From assembly GCF_020216065.1 (NCBI RefSeq), contig NZ_JAIWNA010000002.1, forward strand, positions 1,335,145-1,399,144: DNA of 64,000 nt, given 5' to 3'. Under the pieces are notes generated by a model, which had not been told where the DNA came from, searched no databases, and saw only the letters and a list, made by a program, of their open reading frames with translations. Of the stretch, positions 1 through 7,899 are shown in pieces. Origin of the DNA: Nocardia rosealba. GTDB lineage: Bacteria > Actinomycetota > Actinomycetes > Mycobacteriales > Mycobacteriaceae. Both the position numbers and the translations under genes were made by a program. How positions within the stretch are numbered: the stretch's first letter is position 1; every line of letters starts with the position of its first letter.

Positions 1-380
1 AGGAACTCCTCGATGACGTGGATGGGGCCCATGAGGTTGATGTCGATGGTGCGCCGCCACTGCTGATGGGTGAGTTTGTCGACGGTGCCCCAGGTGGCGA
101 TGCCCGCCACGTTCATCACGATGTCGACGTGCCCGACGGCCTCGAAGGTGTGTGCGGCCAGCCCGACGACGGCCGAATGGTCGCTCACGTCGGCGGGATG
201 GGCCAGGTGCACGGTGGCACCGGCGGCGCGCAGTTCCTCGGCGGTGGCGGCCAGTGTGTCGGCGGTGATGTCGGTGAGCACCAGCGACGCGCCCTTGGCG
301 GCGGCCGCGAAGGCGGTGGCCCGGCCGAGACCGCTGGCGGCGCCGGTGATCAAACAGGTCTTCCCGTCGAACTTCGTCAT
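1..380 (-). CDS. SDR family oxidoreductase (3' part outside window)
   Basis: Short-chain dehydrogenase/reductase, presumably NAD(P)-dependent; substrate unknown. The 126 visible residues begin MTKFDGKTCLITGAASGLG and hold the Rossmann cofactor motif (TGAASGLG), a DIT at the end of beta-2 that may favour NAD(H), and a NVAGIATWG segment matching the family NNAG motif. The catalytic Ser-Tyr-Lys lies beyond the window edge. The ATG at 378-380 sits exactly at the start of the family homology. The gene starts 34 bp downstream of the FHA gene on the same strand, so read-through from the pknG operon is possible but not shown. Confidence 0.85.
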   Translation of the reverse strand, partial: MTKFDGKTCLITGAASGLGRATAFAAAAKGASLVLTDITADTLAATAEELRAAGATVHLAHPADVSDHSAVVGLAAHTFEAVGHVDIVMNVAGIATWGTVDKLTHQQWRRTIDINLMGPIHVIEEF

Positions 381-414
381 GGCCCCGACCCTACGGTTCG
401 CTCGATGTTCCCGT

Positions 415-1065
415 CTACGACAGGGTATCGATGGTTATGGTCGTCCAGCCGCCGACGTGCAGGCGGCTACCCGCCCGCAACGGCACCGGAACTTGTGGCG
501 ACAGCGGTGTCTCGGTGCCGTCGAGGCTGGTCCCGTTGGTCGAGCCGAGGTCGGTGACGGTGAGCGAGCCGTCGGTCCCGACGCGCAACAGGGCGTGCGC
601 ACGCGACACACCCGGGTCGGCCGGGGCGATGCCGAGGTCGATCTCGGGCACGATGCCTTGCGACGCCGAACGTTTGCCGATCAGGAACTCGGTGCCGCGC
701 AACTCGATCCGGCGTTCGGGGTAGAAACCAGGGAACGCCACCCGGTCGGCGTCGGGACCTTTGCGGGCCTGCACCCGGTCGTAGAACTCGCGGTCGGCGA
801 AAACCCTGGCCACCCACACGGTTGCGCGTTCACCGGCGACGTCGGGTGCACCGACGGGCGGTGCGTCGGTGTGCGATGGCGGTGGCGCGGGCAGGGCCGA
901 GTCGTATCCGCAGTTCTCGCAGAAGCGTCCGCTGGTCGGCACCGAACACGCGGGGCACAGGCGCAGATCGGCCGGATCGGTTGCCGGGGCACCGGAGAGT
1001 GCCGACCCGCACACATCGCAGTAGTCGGTGGCCTGCGTCTGGTGACCGTCCGCGCACACCGCCAT
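415..1065 (-). CDS. Zinc-ribbon FHA-domain protein
   Basis: A 216-aa cytoplasmic phosphothreonine-reader candidate and last gene of the pknG operon. The N-terminal ~60 residues carry two Cys-pair sets (YCDVCG, LCPAC, FCENCG) that look like zinc ribbons. A proline-rich linker follows, then an FHA domain at about residues 125-205 with the canonical GKRS, GVSRAHA and LGSTNG motifs, which bind phosphothreonine in this family. The ATG is one base from the stop of the vWA gene, so the two are probably translationally coupled. The context makes it a likely partner or substrate of PknG, by analogy with GarA. It lacks a recognisable GarA-type N-terminal ETTS phosphorylation site, so it is not simply GarA. 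Confidence 0.88.
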   Translation of the reverse strand: MAVCADGHQTQATDYCDVCGSALSGAPATDPADLRLCPACSVPTSGRFCENCGYDSALPAPPPSHTDAPPVGAPDVAGERATVWVARVFADREFYDRVQARKGPDADRVAFPGFYPERRIELRGTEFLIGKRSASQGIVPEIDLGIAPADPGVSRAHALLRVGTDGSLTVTDLGSTNGTSLDGTETPLSPQVPVPLRAGSRLHVGGWTTITIDTLS

Positions 1066-1066
1066 G

Positions 1067-2356
1067 TCAGGAACCCTCCGACCGCAATCGGGTGGTCTTG
1101 GTCGAGCGGATGTCGAGCGCGAGTTCGTCGGCGGCCGCGACCTGACCGCGCAGCTTCACCGTCCCGTCCTTCTCGTCGACTTCGACGACGGTGCGAAGCA
1201 GTTTGGCGGTGGACTCGTGTCCCGAGGCGGCGGCCAGTTCCACCGCGCGGCGCAATTTCGCGGTGGCCGTGGACAAGTCGCCCTCGCGGCGCGCGGCAAG
1301 GCCTTCCTGGACGGCCTGGGCGAGTTCGACCTGGCCGGTGTAGTGGGCGACGCGGGTGCTGATCCTGGTCGACAGGGTGGAGTCGGTGGTCCACACCGCC
1401 CGAACCAGTCCCTGACCGAGCACGTCCTCACCCGCGAGCACGCTGAGACGGGCCGCCAGCTTCTCCCGCCCGGGCGCGGCCGGTTCCAGTTCGATCTGCA
1501 GGTGGTATTCGCGTTCCTCGGCCGCCCACGACGACAGCGGGTAGTCCCCCACCTGCGCACCGGAATCGGTGCGGCGCCCGGTGAGGTCCTCCAGCACGGG
1601 CGCGACCTGCTTGACCATGCGCACCCGCGCACCCGCCGGAGTCCACACGCGCAGGGTGAGTTCCGGGATCACCCGGGCCGCCGACGAGCGCATCATGGCG
1701 GCGAAATCGGCCGCCAGGTCCTTGGGATCGGCGACGATATCGGCGCCGCCGGACAGCTTCGAGGAGATCTTGTGCAGATCGGCCGCCGCCCAGTCGGCAC
1801 CGACACCACGGCAGTCGCAGACGAAAAGCCCTTCAGCGCGGTCGAGTTCGGTGGCCAGCTGCTCGGGGGTCTCGTGTTCGTTCTTACCGTCGGTGAGCAG
1901 GATGGCGTGCGCCTGAGCACCCGGATGCCCGGCGGCGACCTGGCGGGCGAGGGCGAGCCAGGACCCCATGGCGGTGCCGCCGTCGGGCCGCAACCGATCG
2001 AGGGCCCGCTTGGCGGCGGTGCGGTGGGTGTGGTCGGCGGGCGCCGACAGCGCGCCGGTGGGGTAGATCATCCGCGCCGACTCGGTGCCCTCGATGATGG
2101 CGAAGGCGGTGCCGTCCGGGATCTCGTCGAGCGCGGCGCGCGTCGCGGTGCGCGCGTTCTCGAACTTGCGCTTGTGCCCCATCGACCCGGAGCAGTCGAT
2201 GATGAGGATCTCGAGCCGGGGCGGCGGGGTGGCGACGGCGGCCAGTTCGGGGCCGGTGGTGACGGTGAGCACCGCGTCGACCACGCTCGCGCCCTCGGCG
2301 AGGAATTCGTTCTGGTCGACGGCGACCGAAATGCCTGCGCTGTCAGGGGAACTCAT
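1067..2356 (-). CDS. vWA-domain protein (TerY-like)
   Basis: A 429-aa cytoplasmic protein with an N-terminal von Willebrand A domain. The MIDAS metal site is complete: DCSGSM at about residues 52-57, GGTAMGS, and LLTDGKNE. The C-terminal half is a beta-rich region followed by a helical segment (AVQEGLAARREGDLSTA) resembling a repeat scaffold. The ATG at 2354-2356 overlaps the PP2C stop as ATGA, which fixes the start. vWA proteins next to a PP2C phosphatase and a Ser/Thr kinase are known from the TerY-P triads of tellurite/stress systems; here the kinase is PknG. A scaffold or regulator role is inferred from context. Confidence 0.85.
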   Translation of the reverse strand: MSSPDSAGISVAVDQNEFLAEGASVVDAVLTVTTGPELAAVATPPPRLEILIIDCSGSMGHKRKFENARTATRAALDEIPDGTAFAIIEGTESARMIYPTGALSAPADHTHRTAAKRALDRLRPDGGTAMGSWLALARQVAAGHPGAQAHAILLTDGKNEHETPEQLATELDRAEGLFVCDCRGVGADWAAADLHKISSKLSGGADIVADPKDLAADFAAMMRSSAARVIPELTLRVWTPAGARVRMVKQVAPVLEDLTGRRTDSGAQVGDYPLSSWAAEEREYHLQIELEPAAPGREKLAARLSVLAGEDVLGQGLVRAVWTTDSTLSTRISTRVAHYTGQVELAQAVQEGLAARREGDLSTATAKLRRAVELAAASGHESTAKLLRTVVEVDEKDGTVKLRGQVAAADELALDIRSTKTTRLRSEGS

Positions 2357-3366
2357 GACACTCCTGGATCGGGTACAGCGGCACGCGCGGGTACGGGGGC
2401 GAGCGCGACCGTGATGTTGTCGCTGCCGCCGCTGTCGAGCGCGAAGTCGGCCAGGGCGCGGGCCGCGGCCTGCGGGGTGGTCTCGACGGTGAACCCGGCG
2501 AGCGCGACCGGATCGGGCAGGTAGTTCCACAGCCCGTCGGTGCACAACAGCAGGGTGCCGGGTTCGGTGACGAGCATGCTCTGCAGGCAGTTCGCCGACC
2601 ACGGTGCCTCGCCGCCGTCGGCGCCGAGCCAGCGCAGCAGGGTGTGCGCGCGTGGGTCGCGCATGGCGGCTTCCTCGTCCATGGCGCCCGCGTCGACGAG
2701 GGCCTGGGCCCACGAGTCGTCGACGCTGAGCCTGCGCGAGGCCGTCGGATCGCCCGCGGCGAGCCAGAACGCCCGGCTGTCACCGACATTGGCGACGGTG
2801 ATCTCGGTGCCCTCAGGGGTGTCGCGCAGGATCGCCGAGACGTAGGTGCACGAGGGCGCGTACTCGGGGGTGCGTGACATGCCGCGCACCGCGGCGACGG
2901 CGGTGGCCAGTCCGGCCATCACGGCATCGGGGGCGGGGCGGCCGTCGGCGAGCGCGGCCAGCACCGCGTCGACGCCGGTGCGGGCGGCGGTGCCGGAGGC
3001 GGCCTGGGGGTCCTGGGAGGTCGAGACGCCGTCGCTGACGACGATCACCCGCACGCCGTCACCGTCGCGTACGGCGGCGGCGACCGCGTCCTCGTTGCGG
3101 GAGTGGCTGATTCCGCGATCGGTGAGGATGTACACCGGGCCGAGGTCTTCCTCGAAACGGTCCGGAACCGGTTTCGGGGTGCGGCACACCACGCACAGCC
3201 CGGCCTCGTAGCGTCGTTCCCCACAGGTGGGGCACTGCGGCACCGTGACCGGATCGTGCACCGGCAGGGCCGCCTTGCGCACCCCGAGTTCGCGACCGCA
3301 GCTCTCGCAGTACCGGTATCCCGCTCTGGCCGCGCCCGCGCAGTCCGGGCAGCCCGCGGCGGTCAC
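2353..3366 (-). CDS. PP2C-family Ser/Thr phosphatase with N-terminal zinc ribbons
   Basis: A 337-aa metal-dependent protein phosphatase. The first ~65 residues hold four Cys pairs (CPDC, CESCG, CPTCG, CVVC), probably two zinc ribbons. The catalytic domain then shows the PP2C metal-binding and core motifs: SRNEDAV, VVSDGVS, NVGDSRAF, LCTDGLW and GGSDNITV. All expected Asp residues are present, so it should be active. The start is the GTG at 3364-3366, which overlaps the pknG stop as GTGA; any longer frame would run into pknG. The likely job is to reverse phosphorylation by PknG or to dephosphorylate the FHA protein (inference from operon context). Confidence 0.9.
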   Translation of the reverse strand: MTAAGCPDCAGAARAGYRYCESCGRELGVRKAALPVHDPVTVPQCPTCGERRYEAGLCVVCRTPKPVPDRFEEDLGPVYILTDRGISHSRNEDAVAAAVRDGDGVRVIVVSDGVSTSQDPQAASGTAARTGVDAVLAALADGRPAPDAVMAGLATAVAAVRGMSRTPEYAPSCTYVSAILRDTPEGTEITVANVGDSRAFWLAAGDPTASRRLSVDDSWAQALVDAGAMDEEAAMRDPRAHTLLRWLGADGGEAPWSANCLQSMLVTEPGTLLLCTDGLWNYLPDPVALAGFTVETTPQAAARALADFALDSGGSDNITVALAPVPARAAVPDPGVS

Positions 3367-5762
3367 AGCGTGGTCCTGGGGCGCACGTTGTTGGCCTGAT
3401 CCACCAGCACGAAGCGGGTCCACATGTCGTCGGCTTCGCGCGCCAATGTCCGCAAGCATCGTTCCAACCCCGTCCGCACTCCCACTTCGGTGAATTCCAC
3501 ATCCAACAGCTTGCCTGGTGCACTCGGCCGATGTCCCGACCGGATCCAGTTCAGTGCCGCCTCGAGCACGTGCATGCGCACCCGCGCGGTGCGCGCACGC
3601 GAGTCGAGGCGCAGGTGCTCGACCCGCTCCCCCGCCTCGCGCAACGTGGCTTCGTCCAGTTCGGCCGGACCACGATCGGCCAGCAGCGTCTCCACGGCGC
3701 GCACGCGGGCCTCGGTGTACATCGACGAGGTGCGTTCGACCTGGTCGAGCACCCGCACCGCACCGGCGCGGTCGCCGTCCGCGCGGCGCAACCGGGCGGC
3801 ACCGAAGGCCGCGGACAGATAGGTGTGGTCGGTGCACCAGACCAGGTCGTAGAGGGCGAGCGCCTCGCGGGGCCGGTCGCCGTGCTCGAGCGCGACGGCC
3901 AGGGCGAGTTTGGGCGCCGGTTCGCCGGGCAGCGCCGCGTAGACGGCCTCGAAATCCGCTGCGGCGCTGCCGTAGTCGCCCTTCAGCAGGGCGGCCTGGG
4001 CGCGATACCACACCGTGCGCCAGTCGAAATCCAGATCCAGGCCGGCGAGCCGGGCGAGGGCGGCGTCGGCGTCGCCTGCCTCGAGTTCGGCGCGCACGAG
4101 GCGCAGCGGGATCTCCACCGATTCCCCGGCGCCGGTCACCACCGCGCGCAGGCCCGCGGTGAGTGCCTGCTCGAGTTCGGCGGGGGTCGCGGCGTCGGTG
4201 GTGGCCAGCAGCGCGGCACCGCTGTCGCCCGGGTCGACGAGCGGCGCGGGCAGGGCGGCGACGACCGCGGCGGGTTCCGGTGTGGCGCCCTCGATTCCGA
4301 AGACAGCGCGGGCCGGGCCGAAGACGGCCGACATACCGGGGCGCGGTACACCGTCCTCGGCGGCGAGGACCTCGCGCAGCACACCGGTGAGCTGGTCGGC
4401 CATCTCACTCGTCGAGGCGAACCGGGCCAGCGGATCGGGGTCGGTGGCACGCAGCAGGAACCGGTACAGCGAATCGTGGCGGGCCAGCAGCGGTTCGGTG
4501 TCGGGCGTGGGCAGTGGTCCGAGGCGGCCGTCCACCGAGGGCACCCGCATCATCAGCACCGCGAGGGTGCGGCCGGCTGTGTAGATCTCGGTGGCCACGG
4601 TCGGGCCCGTTTCGGCGATCTCGGGTGCCTGGTAGCCGAGGGTGCCGTAGATCGGGGACGTGGTGTCGTCCATGGCGATCACGGCGCCGAGGTCGATGAG
4701 TTCGAGGCGTTCCTCGGTCTGCATCACGTTGTCGGGTTTGAAATCGCAGTAGGCCCAGCCACGCGCGTGCAGATAGCCCAGGGCGGGCAGCATTTCCAGC
4801 ACATAGGCGATGGCCCTGGCCGGTGGCAGGTAGGCGTTGTGCGCGGCGCGGTAGTCGCGCAGGATCTGCTTGAGCGAGGTGCCGCCCACGTAGGCCATCA
4901 CGATGTAGCCCACCGGTTCGCCGTCGGCGTCGGCGTGTTCGGTGAAGTTGTGGATCTTGACGATATTGGGGTGATCGACCTCGGCGAGGAAGCGCCGTTC
5001 GGCCAGGGCGGCGGCCTGCGCGTCGCTGTCGCCGGTGTCGATGAGGCCCTTGAGCACCACCCAGCGGTCGTTGACGCGGATGTCGGTGGCCAGGTAGATC
5101 CAGCCGAGCCCGCCGTGCGCCAGGGCGCCTTCGACCTTGTACTGTCCGCCGACCAGGTCGCCGGGTTGCAGGCGCGGCACGAACGAGTAGCGGGTACCGC
5201 AGTGCGGGCAGAAACCGCTGGTACGGCCCGGGATTCCGTCGTTGGTCCGGCCGACCGGCTTGTCGCACCGGCCGCAGTAGCGGTCGGATTCGGGGACCTT
5301 GGGGTCGGTGAGCACCGCCGACGCGGGATCCACGCGCGGTACCGGCGGCACCTCCACCAGTCCGGCGCCGAGCCGACCGCGCGCCGCCGATCGCGCCGAG
5401 CCCGAGCGGGTGCGCACCGAACGGCTCGAGGTGCGATTGGCGCTGATGGTCGCCGCCGAAGGGCTGTGCACGGGGGCGCTGATCGGGGCGGGCGCGGTGC
5501 CGCAGGTGTCACAGTAACCGTCGACGATCGTTCCGCCGCAGCCGGTTTCGGCACAGAGTCCGGGCGCGGTGACCTTCGGAGCGGCACCGGTCGAGGTGCC
5601 GACCGTCGGGGCAGGTGTTCGCCGGACGGCCGTGGTGTGGCCCGAACGCCGGGGCGGGGCCGGTGCGGCGCCGTGGACGGCGGCCGCCACGGGCGCGGTG
5701 CCGCAGACGGCGCAGTAGCCGTCCTCGATCACACCGCCGCAACCCGGTTCACTACAGATCAT
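3363..5762 (-). CDS. pknG: Serine/threonine protein kinase PknG
   Basis: A 799-aa soluble kinase, slightly longer than M. tuberculosis PknG (750 aa). Order of parts: two copies of a C-x4-CGG-x-I-x-DGYC-x2-CGTAP zinc-like module (about residues 3-25 and 70-92); a low-complexity linker; a rubredoxin-like CGRC...CPHCG site; the kinase domain with AHGGLGWIYLA, VVLKGL (catalytic Lys), YCDFKPDNVM and LIDLGAV in place of DFG; then a TPR region. Ending in NNVRPRTTL, it matches the family C terminus. In mycobacteria PknG phosphorylates GarA and so controls glutamate and 2-oxoglutarate metabolism. The ATG overlaps the upstream stop as ATGA. The duplicated N-terminal zinc module is the main difference from the mycobacterial protein. 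Confidence 0.96.
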   Translation of the reverse strand: MICSEPGCGGVIEDGYCAVCGTAPVAAAVHGAAPAPPRRSGHTTAVRRTPAPTVGTSTGAAPKVTAPGLCAETGCGGTIVDGYCDTCGTAPAPISAPVHSPSAATISANRTSSRSVRTRSGSARSAARGRLGAGLVEVPPVPRVDPASAVLTDPKVPESDRYCGRCDKPVGRTNDGIPGRTSGFCPHCGTRYSFVPRLQPGDLVGGQYKVEGALAHGGLGWIYLATDIRVNDRWVVLKGLIDTGDSDAQAAALAERRFLAEVDHPNIVKIHNFTEHADADGEPVGYIVMAYVGGTSLKQILRDYRAAHNAYLPPARAIAYVLEMLPALGYLHARGWAYCDFKPDNVMQTEERLELIDLGAVIAMDDTTSPIYGTLGYQAPEIAETGPTVATEIYTAGRTLAVLMMRVPSVDGRLGPLPTPDTEPLLARHDSLYRFLLRATDPDPLARFASTSEMADQLTGVLREVLAAEDGVPRPGMSAVFGPARAVFGIEGATPEPAAVVAALPAPLVDPGDSGAALLATTDAATPAELEQALTAGLRAVVTGAGESVEIPLRLVRAELEAGDADAALARLAGLDLDFDWRTVWYRAQAALLKGDYGSAAADFEAVYAALPGEPAPKLALAVALEHGDRPREALALYDLVWCTDHTYLSAAFGAARLRRADGDRAGAVRVLDQVERTSSMYTEARVRAVETLLADRGPAELDEATLREAGERVEHLRLDSRARTARVRMHVLEAALNWIRSGHRPSAPGKLLDVEFTEVGVRTGLERCLRTLAREADDMWTRFVLVDQANNVRPRTTL

Positions 5763-6928
5763 GCTGTCCGCCCCGCTTTCTCCCCGATGATCGAACGATA
5801 GTCGGCGACGGCCCGGGTGACGGCGGCCAGATCGCACGGTGTGCGTGTGAGCAGGCCGGCGGCGATGCGGTCGGCGGCGAGCACATCGCGCTCTTCGGCC
5901 ACACCCAGGCGCGAGGCCTTGGCACGATAGGCGGCGAGCCTGCCCTGCAGCTCGGCCCGCCGATCGAGCAACCCCTGCGCCAATTCCGCTCGACGCGCGG
6001 TCTTGTCGGCCGCGTCGTCGGCACGTAGGCGCAGGGCGAGCAGGTGTTCGACGGTCGAGCGGGTCGGTTCCTCGCCGAGGGTCGACAGCTCGGCGAGCAA
6101 GGTCGCGACCGGCGCGCCGCCGGGCGGCAGCGCTCCGGTGTTGACCTTGCGTTCGGCGCGGGCGGCGGTGTCGTCGGCGCGACGCTGTGCATCGGCCAGG
6201 TCGATGAGCCGGGCCCGAAGTGCCGCAATGGCGGCAGGGAGATCGGTTGCCACCGAGAGGAATTCGGCATTGCGGACGGTTTCGGTCTCGATCAGCTCGG
6301 TGAGCGAGGCCAGTGCCGAGGTGATCTCACCGGGTGCGAAGCCGAGCGGGTCGGTGCCCGCGCGGCGCAGCAGGGCGGTCAGGGGTTCGGTGGCCGCGGC
6401 CAAGGCGCCGTTGGCCCGCTCCACCCGCTGCTGCAAGGGCGCGAGGGCGCCGAGTACCTGCCGGTCGACGGCCTCGACCTCCTCGGCGAACGGTGCGACG
6501 AACGCGAAGGCCGCGCGCATGCGGTCGAGGCAGTCGGCGATCCCGACCGTCACCACGGTTTCGCTCGGCCCGGTGAGCCCGCGCTGTGCCAACGGCACCG
6601 GAACACGGGCGATTTCGTGCGGACGCCCCCGCAGCAGGTCGGTGAGCCGGGCGCGGGCGCGGTCATCGATCCGGCCGCGCCCACGCACCGTCTCGGCCTC
6701 GGTGAGGATGGCGCGCACGCGGGCGAGGTCGTCGAAGAGTTCGCCGAGCGCCTTCTCCACCGGCGCCCATCGGCGCGCGGTCTCCCCCTCCGGTGGGTAG
6801 CGGCGCACCAGGGCGATGCCGGGGTGCCGGTCCAGTTCGAGCAGGGCGCTGCTCACCGTCGCCAATTCCGCGATGCGCCCGGCCAGTTCACGATCGATCT
6901 CGGCGGTGCCGAGTATCGGCGAACTCAT
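5759..6928 (-). CDS. Hypothetical helical protein between glnH and pknG
   Basis: A 389-aa protein I do not recognise. It has no signal peptide, membrane helix or Cys pair. Nearly the whole length is Ala/Arg/Glu/Leu-rich and looks helical, with coiled-coil-like stretches such as LQQRVERANGALAAATEPL and RRAELQGRLAAYRAKAS. It is locked into the operon by ATGA overlaps at both ends (start 6926-6928 over the glnH stop, stop 5759-5761 over the pknG start), implying co-expression in matched amounts. An adaptor linking the membrane sensor to PknG is plausible but unproven. M. tuberculosis has no gene in this position between glnH and pknG, as I recall. Confidence 0.85.
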   Translation of the reverse strand: MSSPILGTAEIDRELAGRIAELATVSSALLELDRHPGIALVRRYPPEGETARRWAPVEKALGELFDDLARVRAILTEAETVRGRGRIDDRARARLTDLLRGRPHEIARVPVPLAQRGLTGPSETVVTVGIADCLDRMRAAFAFVAPFAEEVEAVDRQVLGALAPLQQRVERANGALAAATEPLTALLRRAGTDPLGFAPGEITSALASLTELIETETVRNAEFLSVATDLPAAIAALRARLIDLADAQRRADDTAARAERKVNTGALPPGGAPVATLLAELSTLGEEPTRSTVEHLLALRLRADDAADKTARRAELAQGLLDRRAELQGRLAAYRAKASRLGVAEERDVLAADRIAAGLLTRTPCDLAAVTRAVADYRSIIGEKAGRTA

Positions 6929-7899
6929 CCGGCGTACCTCGGCGCGGGTGCGCCGGGCGACGGACCGAGCGCCGACAGATGCTGGGCGTAGATCCGTTCC
7001 CAGGTGCCGTCGCCGCTGATCCGTTCGAGCACGCCGTTGACGAAACGCACCAACTCGTCGCTGCCCTTGGGCACACCCACCGCGTAGGCCCCCGAACCGA
7101 TGGGCGCACCGACGAGTTCGAGGTTGCGGTCCTGGGCGACCAGACCGGACAGGATCGGTTCGTCGCCACTGATCGCGTCGACGGTGCCCTGCTGCAGCGC
7201 GACGAGGCAATCGGTCCAGTTGGTCACGCCGAGCACGGTCGGCGGGGTCGGCAGGGTGAACAGCGGCGCGGCCGCGGTGGTGCCCTTGGTGACGCACACC
7301 CGTTTGCCCGCCAGGTCGGCGCCGGAGGCGATGCCTGCGCCGCGCGGTGCCGCGAAGCGTTGGGCCGCACGGTAGTACACACTCGAGAAGTCGACGTCGC
7401 GGCGCCGTTCGCAGGTGGCGGAGAAGGTGCGAACGATCATGTCGACCTTGCGCTCCTGCAGCAGCTGGATGCGGTCGGCGGCGGTCACCGAACGCAACTC
7501 GATGCGATCGGGGTCGCCGAACAGATCGCGGGCGATCTCGCGGGCCAGGTCGATGTCGAAGCCCTCTAGCCGCCCGGTGGACGGATTGCGGAACCCGAAC
7601 ATGTAGGTGTTCTGGTCGACACCCACCCGCAACCTGCCGTTGGCGACGATCGCGGCCATCGCCGATCCGGCGGGCATCGCCCCCGGTCGCGGCTGTGCGC
7701 GCGGCGCCAAGGTGGCCTCGGTATCGCAGGAGCCGGTGCCCTCGGCGGTCGGTGCCGAGGTGATCGCCTCGGCGCCCGGCAGCGGTGGCGCGACGGCGGT
7801 GGCCTCGATCGATGACGGCGCGGGTGCGTCACCGCAGCCCGCGAGCAGGACGGCCGTCGCGGCGAGAACCAGCGCGAACCGGGAACGACGAATGCTCAC
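6925..7899 (-). CDS. glnH: Amino-acid binding lipoprotein GlnH
   Basis: A 324-aa extracytoplasmic solute-binding protein of family 3. It has a lipoprotein signal with lipobox VLLAGC, a proline-rich linker, then the SBP_bac_3 fold with landmarks RLRVGVDQN, LEGFDIDLAREIA, DMIVRTFSAT and ISGDEPIL. In M. tuberculosis the orthologue senses Asp/Glu/Asn and signals through GlnX to PknG rather than feeding an importer; no permease or ATPase genes are near here, which agrees. The start is GTG at 7897-7899, with an AAGGAG site 5 nt upstream and a GTGA overlap with the glnX stop. Confidence 0.93.
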   Translation of the reverse strand: MSIRRSRFALVLAATAVLLAGCGDAPAPSSIEATAVAPPLPGAEAITSAPTAEGTGSCDTEATLAPRAQPRPGAMPAGSAMAAIVANGRLRVGVDQNTYMFGFRNPSTGRLEGFDIDLAREIARDLFGDPDRIELRSVTAADRIQLLQERKVDMIVRTFSATCERRRDVDFSSVYYRAAQRFAAPRGAGIASGADLAGKRVCVTKGTTAAAPLFTLPTPPTVLGVTNWTDCLVALQQGTVDAISGDEPILSGLVAQDRNLELVGAPIGSGAYAVGVPKGSDELVRFVNGVLERISGDGTWERIYAQHLSALGPSPGAPAPRYAG

